DNA of 64,000 nucleotides from JAFAXD01 sp963833605. GTDB taxonomy: Bacteria > Pseudomonadota > Alphaproteobacteria > Rhizobiales > Xanthobacteraceae. This document shows, piece after piece, positions 26,689 to 35,495 of the stretch. The position numbers and the translations under genes were made by a program. Within the stretch, counting starts at the first letter, position 1; each line of letters starts with the position of its first letter. The stretch lies in assembly GCA_963833605.1 (NCBI GenBank), contig CAWHYZ010000015.1:186001-250000 (forward strand). Reading direction: 5' to 3'. Under the pieces are notes generated by a model. The model had not been told where the DNA came from. It did no database searches and saw only the letters and a list, made by a program, of their open reading frames with translations.

Positions 26689-27906
26689 ATGCTCTATCAG
26701 GCGTATCAGGCGCACGCCGATTTCATGCTGCCGATCCGCGCGCTCGCGGGCGGCAGCGCGCAGGTCATCAGCCTGGCGCCGCTCGGAATTCCCGACATTG
26801 CGGTGAACCGCAATCTGACTGCCGCCTATGAGCTGATCGCGCGTTCCGGGCTCTCCCATCAACGTCCGCCCTACGGCATCCGCTCGGTGGCCGTCGGCAA
26901 CCGCGAGGTCGAGGTGCGGGAGAAGCCGGTGGTGGTCACGCCGTTCGGCACGTTGCTGCACTTCAAGAAGGACATGGAGGCGCCGCAGCCGCGCGTTTTG
27001 CTGGTGGCGCCATTGTCGGGCCATTTCGCCACGCTGCTGCGCGAAACCGTCCGCACGATGCTGCCTGAGCATGACGTGTTTATCACCGACTGGCATAACG
27101 CGCGCGACGTTCCCCTCAAGCACGGCCGCTTCGGCTTCGACGACTATATTGATCACGTGATCCGCTTCCTGGAGGCGATCGGCCCCGGCGCGCACATCGT
27201 CGCCGTGTGCCAGCCCTGCGTCGCCGCGCTCGTCGCCGTCGCCGTCATGGCGGAAGATAACCACCACGCCCAACCGCACAGTATGACCCTGATGGCCGGG
27301 CCGATCGATTGCCGCGTCAACCCGACCAAGGTCAACGCGCTCGCCAATTCCAAGCCGATCGAGTGGTTCGAGCAGCGCCTGATCGCGCGTGTGCCGTTTC
27401 GCTGCGCCGGCGCTTTCCGCAAGGTCTACCCAGGCTTTGTCCAACTCGCCGCCTTCATGAGCATGAACATCGACCGCCACATCAAGGCGCACCAGGAACT
27501 CTATCAGAATCTGCTCAACGGCGAGCACGCCAAGGCGCAGGCGACCAAATCCTTCTATGACGAATATTTCGCGGTGCTCGACCTCACCGCCGAGTTCTAC
27601 CTGGAAACCGTGCGCCTGGTGTTTCAGGAATACGCGCTGCCGCTCGGAACCCTCACCTTTCGCGGACATCGGGTCGATACGAAGGCGATCCGCAAGACCA
27701 CGCTGTTCACGGTCGAGGGCGAGCGTGACGACATCTGCGCGGTCGGCCAGACGGTGGCGGCGCATGAGCTGTGCTCGAACCTGCGGCCTTACCGCAAGCG
27801 TCACCACATGCAGGCTGGGGTCGGCCACTATGGCGTGTTCAGCGGCAAGCGCTGGACCGGCCAGATCTATCCGATTTTGAAGAACGTCATTCTGTCGAGC
27901 GATTGA
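26689..27906 (+). CDS. phaZ: Intracellular polyhydroxyalkanoate depolymerase
   Basis: 405 residues from MLYQAYQAHADFMLPIRALA, the typical start of intracellular PhaZ. Instead of a serine lipase box it has VCQPCVAAL with the probable nucleophile Cys177, as in the Ralstonia-type i-PHB depolymerases. The catalytic histidine is in VGHYGVFSGKRW. It mobilises storage polyester in the cytoplasm. No phaC or phasin gene is adjacent. It lies 91 bases upstream of the biuret-hydrolase-like gene on the same strand. Confidence 0.92.
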   Translation: MLYQAYQAHADFMLPIRALAGGSAQVISLAPLGIPDIAVNRNLTAAYELIARSGLSHQRPPYGIRSVAVGNREVEVREKPVVVTPFGTLLHFKKDMEAPQPRVLLVAPLSGHFATLLRETVRTMLPEHDVFITDWHNARDVPLKHGRFGFDDYIDHVIRFLEAIGPGAHIVAVCQPCVAALVAVAVMAEDNHHAQPHSMTLMAGPIDCRVNPTKVNALANSKPIEWFEQRLIARVPFRCAGAFRKVYPGFVQLAAFMSMNIDRHIKAHQELYQNLLNGEHAKAQATKSFYDEYFAVLDLTAEFYLETVRLVFQEYALPLGTLTFRGHRVDTKAIRKTTLFTVEGERDDICAVGQTVAAHELCSNLRPYRKRHHMQAGVGHYGVFSGKRWTGQIYPILKNVILSSD

Positions 27907-27943
27907 TTTAGGCGTTGTAGCGGTCTCACGCGCGTCGCCGCTA

Positions 27944-27960
27944 TTGGTCCCGATCTTGCT
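27944..27960 (+). promoter_or_regulatory. Sigma-54-type promoter upstream of biuret hydrolase gene
   Basis: TTGGTCC then CGATC then TTGCT. The invariant GG (27946-27947) and GC (27958-27959) are exactly 10 bases apart. The -12 box TTGCT is perfect and the -24 box is TGGTCC against TGGCAC. Transcription would start near 27971, 27 bases before the ATG. An inverted repeat TTGCTT/AAGCAA (27956-27976) overlaps it. Confidence 0.55.
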
Positions 27961-27997
27961 TTGCGCTAACAAGCAACTCCAAGGCTAGGGTGACGCC

Positions 27998-28669
27998 ATG
28001 CGTGCTGTGAACATCGAGGCGGAGCCGACTCCGCTGTGGGTCGACCTCGACCGGACCGCGCTCGTGATCATCGACATGCAGCGCGATTTCCTGGAGCCTG
28101 GCGGCTTTGGCGAAACGCTGGGTAACGACGTGACCAGGCTGCAGTCGGCGGTCGGGCCGTGTCGCTTGGTGCTCGCGGCCGCCCGCGCCGCCCAGCTCCT
28201 GATCATCCATACGCGCGAAGGGCATCGGCCGGATCTCTCGGATGCGCCGCGCGCGAAAATCGAACGCGGCGAGCCCGCGATGCGCATCGGCGCGCCGGGC
28301 CCGATGGGGCAAATCCTGGTCCGAGGCGAACCCGGTCACGACATCATCCCCGAGTTGCGCCCGATCGACGGTGAGCCGATTGTCGACAAGCCCGGCAAGG
28401 GCGCATTCCATCAAACCGACCTGCACCAGATCCTGCAGAAACATGAAATCGAAAATCTGCTGGTCTGCGGCGTTACGACGGAAGTCTGCGTCAACACGAC
28501 AGTGCGCGAAGCGAACGATCGCGGTTTCCGCTGCATCGTGCTGAGCGACTGCTGCGCGTCATATTTTCCTGAGTTTCACGCGGCCGGCCTCGCCATGATC
28601 AAGGCGCAAGGCGGTATTTTCGGGTGGGTGTCGGCGTCGAAGCCAGTGGTCAACGTCCTGCATCCGTGA
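27998..28669 (+). CDS. biuH: Isochorismatase-like cysteine hydrolase, probable biuret hydrolase
   Basis: 223 residues. The catalytic triad positions of the family are Asp26 (VIIDMQRDF), Lys131 (VDKPGKGAF) and Cys164 (GVTTEVCVNTTVREA). Spacing (105 and 33 residues) nearly equals what I recall for Rhizobium leguminosarum BiuH. A glutamine 40 residues after the cysteine (Gln204 in KAQGGIFGW) matches the residue linked to biuret specificity. BiuH converts biuret to allophanate and ammonia. Nearby AtzF- and AtzEGH-like genes support this. Ureidoacrylate or other carbamoyl substrates remain possible. Confidence 0.8.
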   Translation: MRAVNIEAEPTPLWVDLDRTALVIIDMQRDFLEPGGFGETLGNDVTRLQSAVGPCRLVLAAARAAQLLIIHTREGHRPDLSDAPRAKIERGEPAMRIGAPGPMGQILVRGEPGHDIIPELRPIDGEPIVDKPGKGAFHQTDLHQILQKHEIENLLVCGVTTEVCVNTTVREANDRGFRCIVLSDCCASYFPEFHAAGLAMIKAQGGIFGWVSASKPVVNVLHP

Positions 28670-28683
28670 GGCCGACTCGGCCC

Positions 28684-28720
28684 TTGCATGCATGACTGCA
28701 TGCAACTGCACACGTTGTGC
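28684..28720. promoter_or_regulatory. Two adjacent dyads, possible activator/GntR sites
   Basis: The first dyad has perfect 9-base arms TTGCATGCA and TGCATGCAA around TGAC (28684-28705). The second is GCACA-CGT-TGTGC (28708-28720). They lie about 195-230 bases upstream of the start expected from the sigma-54-type element at 28888, the usual distance of enhancer sites. The first resembles the single TTGTATGCAA at 30633-30642. The binder could be the GntR protein encoded at 38586 or an NtrC-like activator. Confidence 0.5.
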
Positions 28721-28887
28721 TTAATTTGGCGGCACATGCGCGAACGCGGCGCCCGCCGCGCGCCTGGCAGCCACCTCGCACGGGATCGCCGGCGAGACGT
28801 TGCGGGCCTGGCAACGCACGGAAACCGCAGATTTTTTCGCAACGACGCGACAACGCCGGAAACCTCCGGTCGAGCCGCCGTGCGGGT

Positions 28888-28904
28888 TTGGCGCGTGCCT
28901 TGCA
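28888..28904 (+). promoter_or_regulatory. Sigma-54-type promoter upstream of NCS2-like permease
   Basis: TTGGCGC then GTGCC then TTGCA. The GG (28890-28891) and GC (28902-28903) are 10 bases apart. The match to TGGCAC-N5-TTGCA is 5/6 plus 5/5. Transcription would begin near 28915, 50 bases before the ATG. Confidence 0.6.
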
Positions 28905-28964
28905 TTTCATGACGACGGCACGCCCTGCCTGTGATCACGGCAGGCCTATCGGAGGGCAGTTGTG

Positions 28965-30551
28965 ATGGCTTCAACAACATCGACATTTCAACCAAAACTC
29001 TGGCAACCCGGCGACTGGAACGCGCTGTTCGGCTTCGGCACCAACATTCTGGTCAACATGCTGACGCTGACCGCGCTGCTGCGCTTTGTGCTCAAAATGC
29101 CCAACTCGCTGGTGTTCGGGCGCATCCTGCCCGCGGCCGGCCTGATGATGTTCCTGTCGACCGTTTACTACGCCTGGCTCGCCTATCAGTTGGCAAAGAA
29201 AACCGGACGCGACGACGTCTGTGCGCTGCCGTCGGGCATCAGCGTGCCGCACATGTTCATCGTGACTTTCGTGATCATGCTGCCGATCACCATCAAGACA
29301 GGGGATCCGGTCAAGGGCTGGTCGGCCGGACTGGTCTGGGTGTTCTTCCAGAGCTTCATCCTGATGATCGGCGGTTTCATCGCGCCCTACGTCCGCCGCA
29401 TCACGCCGCGCGGCGCTCTGCTCGGCACGCTCGCGGGCGTCTCGATCACCTACATTTCCATGCGGCCGGCGCTGGAAATGTACATGACGCCGGTCATCGG
29501 TCTCGTATGCTTCGCCATCATCCTGGTGAGCTGGTTCGGTGGCGTCAAATATCCCAAGGGTATCCCGGCAGGCCTCGTGGCGATCGTGGTCGGAACCGTC
29601 ATCGCCTGGGGTTCCAACATCTTCGGCCTCAACTTCGGCGGCATGGCCGCCGGAAAGCTTGCAGACGCGGTTGCGGGATTCGGCTTCTCGGTGCCGCTGC
29701 CTGCCTTCGGCCAAGTGTTTTCCGGATTTGAATTCCTGGGAATCATTCTGATCACCGCGATTCCATTCGGCATCTACGATCTCGTCGAGGCCATGGACAA
29801 TGTGGAAAGCGCAGAAGCGGCCGGCGATCACTATCCCACGACCCGCGTGCTTACCGCGGACGGCGTCGTCAGCCTTATTGGCTGTCTGATGGGCAACCCG
29901 TTCATCAACGCGGTCTATATCGGCCATCCGGGCTGGAAGGCGATGGGGGGCCGGATCGGCTATTCGGCCGCGACCGGGCTGATGGTGATCGTGCTGGCTT
30001 GGTTCGGCATTATTGCGGTACTGCTTGCGCTCATTCCGGTGGTCGCGATCCTGCCGATCCTCCTCTACATCGGGATGCTGATCGGGGCGCAGGCGTTCCA
30101 GACTTCGCCGCAAAAGCACGCGCCGGCGATCGTGCTCGCGCTGGTCCCGCACATCGCGGCGTTTACCAGGACGATGATCGAAGGCGTGCTGGGCGCCGCT
30201 GGAACCAGCGCGGCCGCGGTCGGCTTCGACAAGCTCGCCGGCCAGGGCGTGCTCTACCAGGGCATCACTGTCCTCGGCGGCGGATCGATCCTGACCGGCC
30301 TCGTGCTCGGGGCCATCGGTATTTTCACAATCGAGCGCAAGTTCGTGGAAGCCTCCGCATTCGCGCTCGCGGGCGCGGTGCTGACGTTCTTCGGCTTCAT
30401 GCATGGTGAAATGGTCGGCATCGCGGTCACGCCCGGGGTGGCGGCCGCCTACGTGCTGGTGGCGGCATTCCTCTATGGGCTGAGCCGTTATCCGGCCATG
30501 ACCACGGTCCCCCAGCCGCTCGGACACCCGGTCGCGACGCCAGCCGAATAG
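28965..30551 (+). CDS. NCS2-like (xanthine/uracil permease-type) transporter
   Basis: 528 residues from ATG 28965, with GGAGGG eight bases upstream (GTG 28962 is too close). Twelve or more hydrophobic helices, with early ALPSGISVPHMFIVT and ITAIPFGIYDLVEAMDNVESAEAAGDHYPT, a conserved acidic segment in this divergent NCS2 group. The family carries purines, pyrimidines and related cyclic ureides with protons. Placed between biuret hydrolase and the atz-like genes, it may take up biuret, cyanurate or another ureide. The substrate is inferred from context only. Confidence 0.82.
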   Translation: MASTTSTFQPKLWQPGDWNALFGFGTNILVNMLTLTALLRFVLKMPNSLVFGRILPAAGLMMFLSTVYYAWLAYQLAKKTGRDDVCALPSGISVPHMFIVTFVIMLPITIKTGDPVKGWSAGLVWVFFQSFILMIGGFIAPYVRRITPRGALLGTLAGVSITYISMRPALEMYMTPVIGLVCFAIILVSWFGGVKYPKGIPAGLVAIVVGTVIAWGSNIFGLNFGGMAAGKLADAVAGFGFSVPLPAFGQVFSGFEFLGIILITAIPFGIYDLVEAMDNVESAEAAGDHYPTTRVLTADGVVSLIGCLMGNPFINAVYIGHPGWKAMGGRIGYSAATGLMVIVLAWFGIIAVLLALIPVVAILPILLYIGMLIGAQAFQTSPQKHAPAIVLALVPHIAAFTRTMIEGVLGAAGTSAAAVGFDKLAGQGVLYQGITVLGGGSILTGLVLGAIGIFTIERKFVEASAFALAGAVLTFFGFMHGEMVGIAVTPGVAAAYVLVAAFLYGLSRYPAMTTVPQPLGHPVATPAE

Positions 30552-30564
30552 CGAGTGCGGGATG

Positions 30565-30599
30565 GCGGCGAGCCGGCTTCAAGCCGGCTTGCCGCTTTT
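30565..30599 (+). terminator. Rho-independent terminator after the permease
   Basis: Stem arms AGCCGGCTT and AAGCCGGCT with a one-base loop, extended by GCGGC/GCCGC around a single mismatch, directly followed by TTTT. It is 14 bases past the permease stop. It separates the permease transcript from the ABC transporter operon, which has its own promoter. Confidence 0.75.
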
Positions 30600-30632
30600 G
30601 AAAACGCCTAATCTTTCGGCAAAAACGTCCTT

Positions 30633-30642
30633 TTGTATGCAA
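30633..30642. promoter_or_regulatory. TTGTATGCAA dyad upstream of ABC operon
   Basis: This 10-base imperfect palindrome shares the half-site of the larger dyad at 28684. It is about 110-118 bases before the expected start site of the sigma-54-type promoter at 30724, so it may be a regulator site common to both units. A short motif, so chance occurrence is possible. Confidence 0.35.
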
Positions 30643-30723
30643 TCGCGGCTGCACCGGCTTCCGCCCCGCCACCGCGTGATCTGAGAACCTCCCCTGTTTT
30701 CAAAGCCTTGGAGTCGCGCCCAG

Positions 30724-30740
30724 TTGGCACGAGCTTTGCG
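30724..30740 (+). promoter_or_regulatory. Sigma-54-type promoter of the ABC transporter-atz operon
   Basis: TTGGCAC then GAGCT then TTGCG. GG (30726-30727) and GC (30738-30739) are 10 bases apart. The -24 box is a full match to TTGGCAC and the -12 box matches TTGC. Expected start near 30751, 32 bases before the ATG. This is the best of the four such elements in the cluster. Confidence 0.7.
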
Positions 30741-30782
30741 GAGCCGTGTTCAACTCGCAAAGTCTGGCAACGGGGATTCGGC

Positions 30783-32402
30783 ATGAAGCGTCGCGACTTT
30801 CTCAAATCCATGACTGCACTCGCCGCCGGCAGCGCGGTGTCGGCGCCGGCGGTGTTCTCGCCAGCGCGTGCGCAAGGCCGCGCGGAGACCCTGCTCATCG
30901 TCTCCGAGAGCGGGCCGAACAATCTCGACATCCACGGCGTCGGCACCAACGTGCCCGGCTACGAGGTGTCGTGGAATTGCTACGACCGGCTGATCAGCCA
31001 CGAGATGAAGACGCTGCCGAACGGGACCCAGTATTACGAGCGCGACAAGTTCAAGATGGAACTCGCCGATGACATGAACATCGGCGACATGTCGGCGACC
31101 TTCAAGCTCAAGAAGAACGCGACCTTCCAGGACGGCAAGCCGGTCACCGCCAAGGATGTCAAATGGTCGCTCGACCGCGCCGTGACGGTCGGCGGCTTTC
31201 CAACCTTCCAGATGGGCGCCGGCTCGCTTACCAAGCCGGAGCAGTTCGTCGTGCTGGACGACTACACGGTGCGCATCGATTTTCTGCGCAAGGACCGGCT
31301 CACCATTCCGGACCTCGCAGTAATCGTCCCATGCGTGATCAATTCCGAGCTGGTCAAGAGCAAGGCGACCGAGAAAGATCCCTGGGGTCTCGAATACACC
31401 AAGCTCAACACCGCCGGCAGCGGCGCCTACAAGGTCACGACCTGGAACGCCGGCAGCGAAGTCATCCTGGAACGCAACGACGCCTGGAAGGGCGGTCCGC
31501 TGCCCAAGGTGCGGCGTGTGATCTGGCGCATGGTGCCGTCGGCCGGCAACCGCCGCGCGCTACTTGAACGTGGCGACGCCGATATCTCCTACGATCTGCC
31601 GAACAAGGATTTTGTCGAGCTGCGCGACGCCGGCAAGCTCACAATCGCGTCCACGCCCTACTCCAACGGCATCCAGTACATCGGCATGAACGTCAAGAAC
31701 CCGCCGTTCGACAAGCTGAAAGTCCGCCAGGCGGTGGCTTACGCGATCCCCTATCAAAAGATCATGGATGCGGTGCTGTTCGGGCTCGCCAAGCCGATGT
31801 TTGGCGCACCCGCGAACGCCGCGACTGAACCGGTATGGCCACAGCCACACAAATTCAATACCGATATGGCCAAGGCGAAGCAGCTCCTGGCCGAGGCCGG
31901 CTATCCGGAAGGTTTCGAGACGACGCTCTCCTTTGACCTCGGCTTCGCCGGTGTCAACGAGCCGATCTGCGTGCTCACCCAGGAGAGCCTGGCCCAGATC
32001 GGGATCAAGACCACTATCAACAAGATCCCGGGCGCGACCTGGCGTACCGAACTCAACAAGAAGGTGATGCCGCTCTACACCAACGTGTTCTCGGGGTGGC
32101 TCGACTATCCCGAGTACTTCTTCATCTGGTGCTATCACGGCAAGAATTCGATCTTCAACACCATGAGCTATCAGTCGCAGGCGATGGACGCGATGATCGA
32201 CGCGGCAGGCGCCGCCGCCACCACCAATGACAAAGGCGGCTACGAAAAGGACGTGGAAGGCTTCGTCGATCTCGCTTTCGCCGACGTGCCGCGCATCCCG
32301 CTTTATCAACCCTACGTCAACGTCGCAATGCAGAAGAACATCTCGGGCTACCAGTACTGGTTCCATCGCCGGCTCGATTATCGCGCATTGGTGAAGGGAT
32401 GA
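30783..32402 (+). CDS. Family 5 (peptide/dipeptide-type) ABC substrate-binding protein
   Basis: 539 residues from MKRRDFLKSMTALAAGSAV. A twin-arginine signal (RRDFLK) ends near SPARAQ (about residue 31). The mature protein has SBP_bac_5 features: YDRLISHE early, LKKNATFQDGKPVTAKDVKWSLDR, and later VRQAVAYAIPYQKI. The family binds peptides but also many opines and ureides. The operon continues with two permeases, two ATPases and atzGEH-like genes, so a nitrogen-rich amide is a likely ligand. Confidence 0.93.
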   Translation: MKRRDFLKSMTALAAGSAVSAPAVFSPARAQGRAETLLIVSESGPNNLDIHGVGTNVPGYEVSWNCYDRLISHEMKTLPNGTQYYERDKFKMELADDMNIGDMSATFKLKKNATFQDGKPVTAKDVKWSLDRAVTVGGFPTFQMGAGSLTKPEQFVVLDDYTVRIDFLRKDRLTIPDLAVIVPCVINSELVKSKATEKDPWGLEYTKLNTAGSGAYKVTTWNAGSEVILERNDAWKGGPLPKVRRVIWRMVPSAGNRRALLERGDADISYDLPNKDFVELRDAGKLTIASTPYSNGIQYIGMNVKNPPFDKLKVRQAVAYAIPYQKIMDAVLFGLAKPMFGAPANAATEPVWPQPHKFNTDMAKAKQLLAEAGYPEGFETTLSFDLGFAGVNEPICVLTQESLAQIGIKTTINKIPGATWRTELNKKVMPLYTNVFSGWLDYPEYFFIWCYHGKNSIFNTMSYQSQAMDAMIDAAGAAATTNDKGGYEKDVEGFVDLAFADVPRIPLYQPYVNVAMQKNISGYQYWFHRRLDYRALVKG

Positions 32403-32458
32403 GCGTGGCACAAACATCTCAGCAAATATGAAACTGCAACAACTCGCGCCACGATCAC

Positions 32459-32482
32459 CGCTCCCCGCAAGCGGGGAGAGGT
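32459..32482. repeat. Single hairpin of family A repeat
   Basis: CGCTCCCCGCAAGCGGGGAG and flanking bases form one hairpin of the family A element, between the binding-protein gene and the first permease. The two LIV operons also have a hairpin at this position. Confidence 0.7.
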
Positions 32483-32514
32483 GAAGCCCGTCGTACGTCC
32501 GGTAAGAGGGCCCA

Positions 32515-33528
32515 ATGGCAACCATGCTGCTCAAGCGCCTGCTGGCTGCGATCCCTAGCCTGATCGGCGTCGTCATCGTCACGTTCCTGCTCACGCGCGC
32601 GATGCCGGGCGATCCGGCGGCCTACTTTGCGGGGCCGGCCGCCACCAAAGAGGCGATCGAGCAGATCCGCGCCAAGCTCGGCCTTGATCAGCCGCTGCTG
32701 ATCCAGTTCACCCGCTACGTGGGCGAACTGGCGCACGGCGATCTCGGCACCTCGCTCACCACCGGCCAGCCAGTCGCGGCCGAGATTCGCGCACGATTGC
32801 CGGCCTCGGCCGAGCTCACCTTGCTGGGGTTGATCGTGTCGGTCGCGATCGCGGTTCCCCTCGGCATCATGGCGGCCACGCGCCCGGGTTCGCTGATCGA
32901 CCACACCTGCAGGATCGTCACCACGGCCGGCGTATCGCTGCCCGTTTTCTTCACCGGCCTGATCCTGGTCTATGTGTTCTACTATCAGCTCGGCTGGGCG
33001 CCGGCGCCGCTCGGACGCCTCGACGTCTTCTACAGCGCGCCGCCGACGGTGACCGGCTTCTATCTCATCGACAGCCTGATCGCGGGCGATCCGGAAGTAT
33101 TTCTCGCCAGTCTCAAGCAATTGATCCTGCCGGCGCTCACGCTCGGCATCTTTTCGCTGGCGCCGATTGCGCGCATGACGCGCGCCTCGATGCTGGCGGT
33201 CCTGTCGTCCGACTTCGTGCGCACGGCGCGCGCGAGCGGGCTTTCACCCTACACGGTGATCGTCACCTACGCGTTTCGCAACGCGATGCTGCCGGTAATC
33301 ACCACGCTTGGCATGGTGTTCTCCTTCCTGCTTGGCGCCAACGTTCTGGTCGAGAAAGTGTTCGCATGGCCCGGGATCGGATCGTTTGCGGTCGAGGCGT
33401 TGATTGCGTCGGATTTTGCGCCGGTGCAGGGCTTCGTGTTGACCATGGCGATCCTCTACGTTGCGCTCAATCTGCTGATCGACGTTCTGTACGGGTTGAT
33501 CGATCCACGCGTGAGGCTTGAAGCATGA
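32515..33528 (+). CDS. Dipeptide-type ABC transporter permease (DppB-like)
   Basis: 337 residues. The N-terminal LLKRLLAAIPSLIGVVIVTFLLTRAMPGDPAAYFAG is typical of DppB/OppB, as is KLGLDQPLLIQFTRYVGELAHGDLGTS. The coupling loop is RTARASGLSPYTVIVTYAFRNAMLPV. Six helices. The last four bases overlap the next permease gene (ATGA). Confidence 0.94.
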   Translation: MATMLLKRLLAAIPSLIGVVIVTFLLTRAMPGDPAAYFAGPAATKEAIEQIRAKLGLDQPLLIQFTRYVGELAHGDLGTSLTTGQPVAAEIRARLPASAELTLLGLIVSVAIAVPLGIMAATRPGSLIDHTCRIVTTAGVSLPVFFTGLILVYVFYYQLGWAPAPLGRLDVFYSAPPTVTGFYLIDSLIAGDPEVFLASLKQLILPALTLGIFSLAPIARMTRASMLAVLSSDFVRTARASGLSPYTVIVTYAFRNAMLPVITTLGMVFSFLLGANVLVEKVFAWPGIGSFAVEALIASDFAPVQGFVLTMAILYVALNLLIDVLYGLIDPRVRLEA

Positions 33529-34529
33529 GCAGCGTTGCTGCAAATCGCGCAGAGCCCGAGGCGAGCGTCGGCACGGCGCTCGTGCAAGCCGCGTCGCTGA
33601 CCGCGGACACCGTGCTGCCACCGCCGGAGGCATCAGTCTCCTTCCTGGCCCCGAAAAAGCCGCAGCCAAAACGGCCGACCGGCTTTGCTGCCACGATCAA
33701 CCACATCCGCTACGTGCTGAGCGAAAATCCGGTGACCGGCTTTGCGTTCGCGCTGTTCCTGCTGATCGTACTCGCCGCCCTGTTCGGTCCCGCGCTCGTT
33801 CCCTACGACCCGCTCGCGAGCGACACGGTGGCCGCGCTTAAGGCTCCGTCTGCCAAGCATTGGTTCGGCACCGATCAGCTCGGGCGCGATATATTCAGCC
33901 GCGTCGTGGTCGCGACCCACCTCGACTTCGGCATCGCGGTGGCATCAGTCGTGCTGGTGTTCATGATGGGCGGGCTTGCCGGCGTGGCCGCCGGTTTCTT
34001 CGGTGGATGGACCGATCGCATCGTCGGGCGGCTGGCCGACACCATCATGGCATTTCCGCTGTTCGTCCTCGCCATGGGCATCGTCGCCGCGCTGGGCAAC
34101 ACGGTGCAGAACATCGTGCTCGCGACCGCGATCGTGAATTTTCCGCTTTATGCCCGGGTTGCACGGGCCGAGGCGAACGTGCGGCGCGAAGCCGGGTTCG
34201 TCGAAGCCGCACGCCTGTCCGGCAACGGCGAATTTCGCATCCTTTCATTTCAAGTGCTCCCCAACGTGTTTCCAATCCTGGTGGTGCAGATGTCGCTCAC
34301 CATGGGATACGCCATTCTCAACGCCGCCGGCCTGTCCTTCATCGGGCTCGGCGTGCGGCCGCCGACCGCGGAATGGGGAATCATGGTGGCCGAAGGCGCG
34401 GCCTTCATCGTCTCGGGCGAGTGGTGGATCGCGCTGTTTCCGGGTGTCGCCCTGATGGTCGCGGTGTTCTGCTTCAACCTCCTGGGCGACGGCGTGCGCG
34501 ACATGGTCGATCCGCGGAGGCGCACGTGA
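33525..34529 (+). CDS. Dipeptide-type ABC transporter permease (DppC-like)
   Basis: 334 residues. A long Pro/Ala-rich cytoplasmic N-terminus (about 60 residues) precedes the OppC-type FGTDQLGRDIFSRVV motif. The coupling loop is VEAARLSGNGEFRILSFQVLPNVFPILVV and the chain ends RDMVDPRRRT. It pairs with the DppB-like permease. Its stop overlaps the GTG start of the ATPase gene. Confidence 0.94.
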   Translation: MSSVAANRAEPEASVGTALVQAASLTADTVLPPPEASVSFLAPKKPQPKRPTGFAATINHIRYVLSENPVTGFAFALFLLIVLAALFGPALVPYDPLASDTVAALKAPSAKHWFGTDQLGRDIFSRVVVATHLDFGIAVASVVLVFMMGGLAGVAAGFFGGWTDRIVGRLADTIMAFPLFVLAMGIVAALGNTVQNIVLATAIVNFPLYARVARAEANVRREAGFVEAARLSGNGEFRILSFQVLPNVFPILVVQMSLTMGYAILNAAGLSFIGLGVRPPTAEWGIMVAEGAAFIVSGEWWIALFPGVALMVAVFCFNLLGDGVRDMVDPRRRT

Positions 34530-35495
34530 CCGCTGTTCCGGCGCTTCAGGTCGAACACCTCACGGTCGAGTTTCGCACCCGCTCGGGGGTGGTGAAGGCG
34601 CTCGACAACGTGAGCTTCGCCGTCGGCAAGGGCGAGACGCTGGCGCTGGTCGGCGAAGTCCGGATCGGGCAAGTCGGTCACCGCCTACGCGGTCATGGGC
34701 ATCCTCGATCCGGCCGGCCGCGTCACCAACGGAAAGGCGATGCTGGGCGCGCTCGATCTGCTCGCAGCAACGCCGGACGAACTTGCCAAGGTGCGCGGGC
34801 GCGAGATCGCCATGATCTTCCAGAACCCGCGCACCGCGCTCAATCCGATCCGGCCGGTCGGCCGCCAGATCGCCGACGTGCTGCTCCGCCATGCCGACGT
34901 GACCCGCGCGGACGCGCCGAAGCGCGCGGTCGAGCTCCTGCGCGCCGTCGGCATCACCGATCCGGCGCGGCGCGCCAAGGCCTACCCGTTCGAAATGTCA
35001 GGCGGCATGTGCCAACGCGTGATGATCGCCATCGCGCTTGCCGCCAAACCCTCGCTGCTGATCGCGGACGAACCGACCACCGGGCTCAACGTCACCACCC
35101 AGGCGGTGATCATGGATCTGATCGGCGAACTTGCCGCCGACATCGGGATGGCAACGATCTTCATCACCCACGACCTGGCGCTTGCGGCGCAGCGCGCCGG
35201 CCATATCGCGGTGATGCATGCCGGCCATGTGGTCGAATTTGCGCCGACCCGCGAGCTGTTCACGCATCCGCGCCATCCCTACACGGCCGAGCTGATTGCC
35301 GCGACCCCGGACACCGCCGCAAGCCTTGAGGAACTCGCATCGATACCCGGCTCGCTGCCTGACTTGCGCCGCGCCGACTTGCCGCCGTGCAGATACTCGG
35401 AACGCTGTCCGCGCAAACTTTCCGCCTGTGACCAGCCGTTGCCGGTCGCGACCGCTGACAATCCGCACCCGGTGGCCTGCTGGAACCCGCTATGA
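34526..35495 (+). pseudogene. Dipeptide-type ABC ATPase (DppD-like), frameshifted in Walker A
   Basis: Starts at GTG 34526 (GTGA overlap) with VTAVPALQVEHLTVEFRTRSG. After ETLALVGE the frame breaks at 34656-34658. Removing one base gives SGSGKSVTAYAVMGILDP, the expected Walker A. The second frame then runs intact through MSGGMCQRVMIAIAL, LLIADEPTTGLN and the oligopeptide C-terminal cysteine motif (YSERCPRKLSAC). The restored length is about 322 residues. If real, the lesion removes ATP binding. All flanking operon genes are intact, which favours a sequencing error. Confidence 0.85.

Noticed and set aside
28971..30527. Minus-strand open frame of 518 codons opposite the NCS2-like permease
   Set aside because: The composition (His, Arg, Glu, Gln) mirrors a hydrophobic membrane protein read in reverse. 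No start signal.
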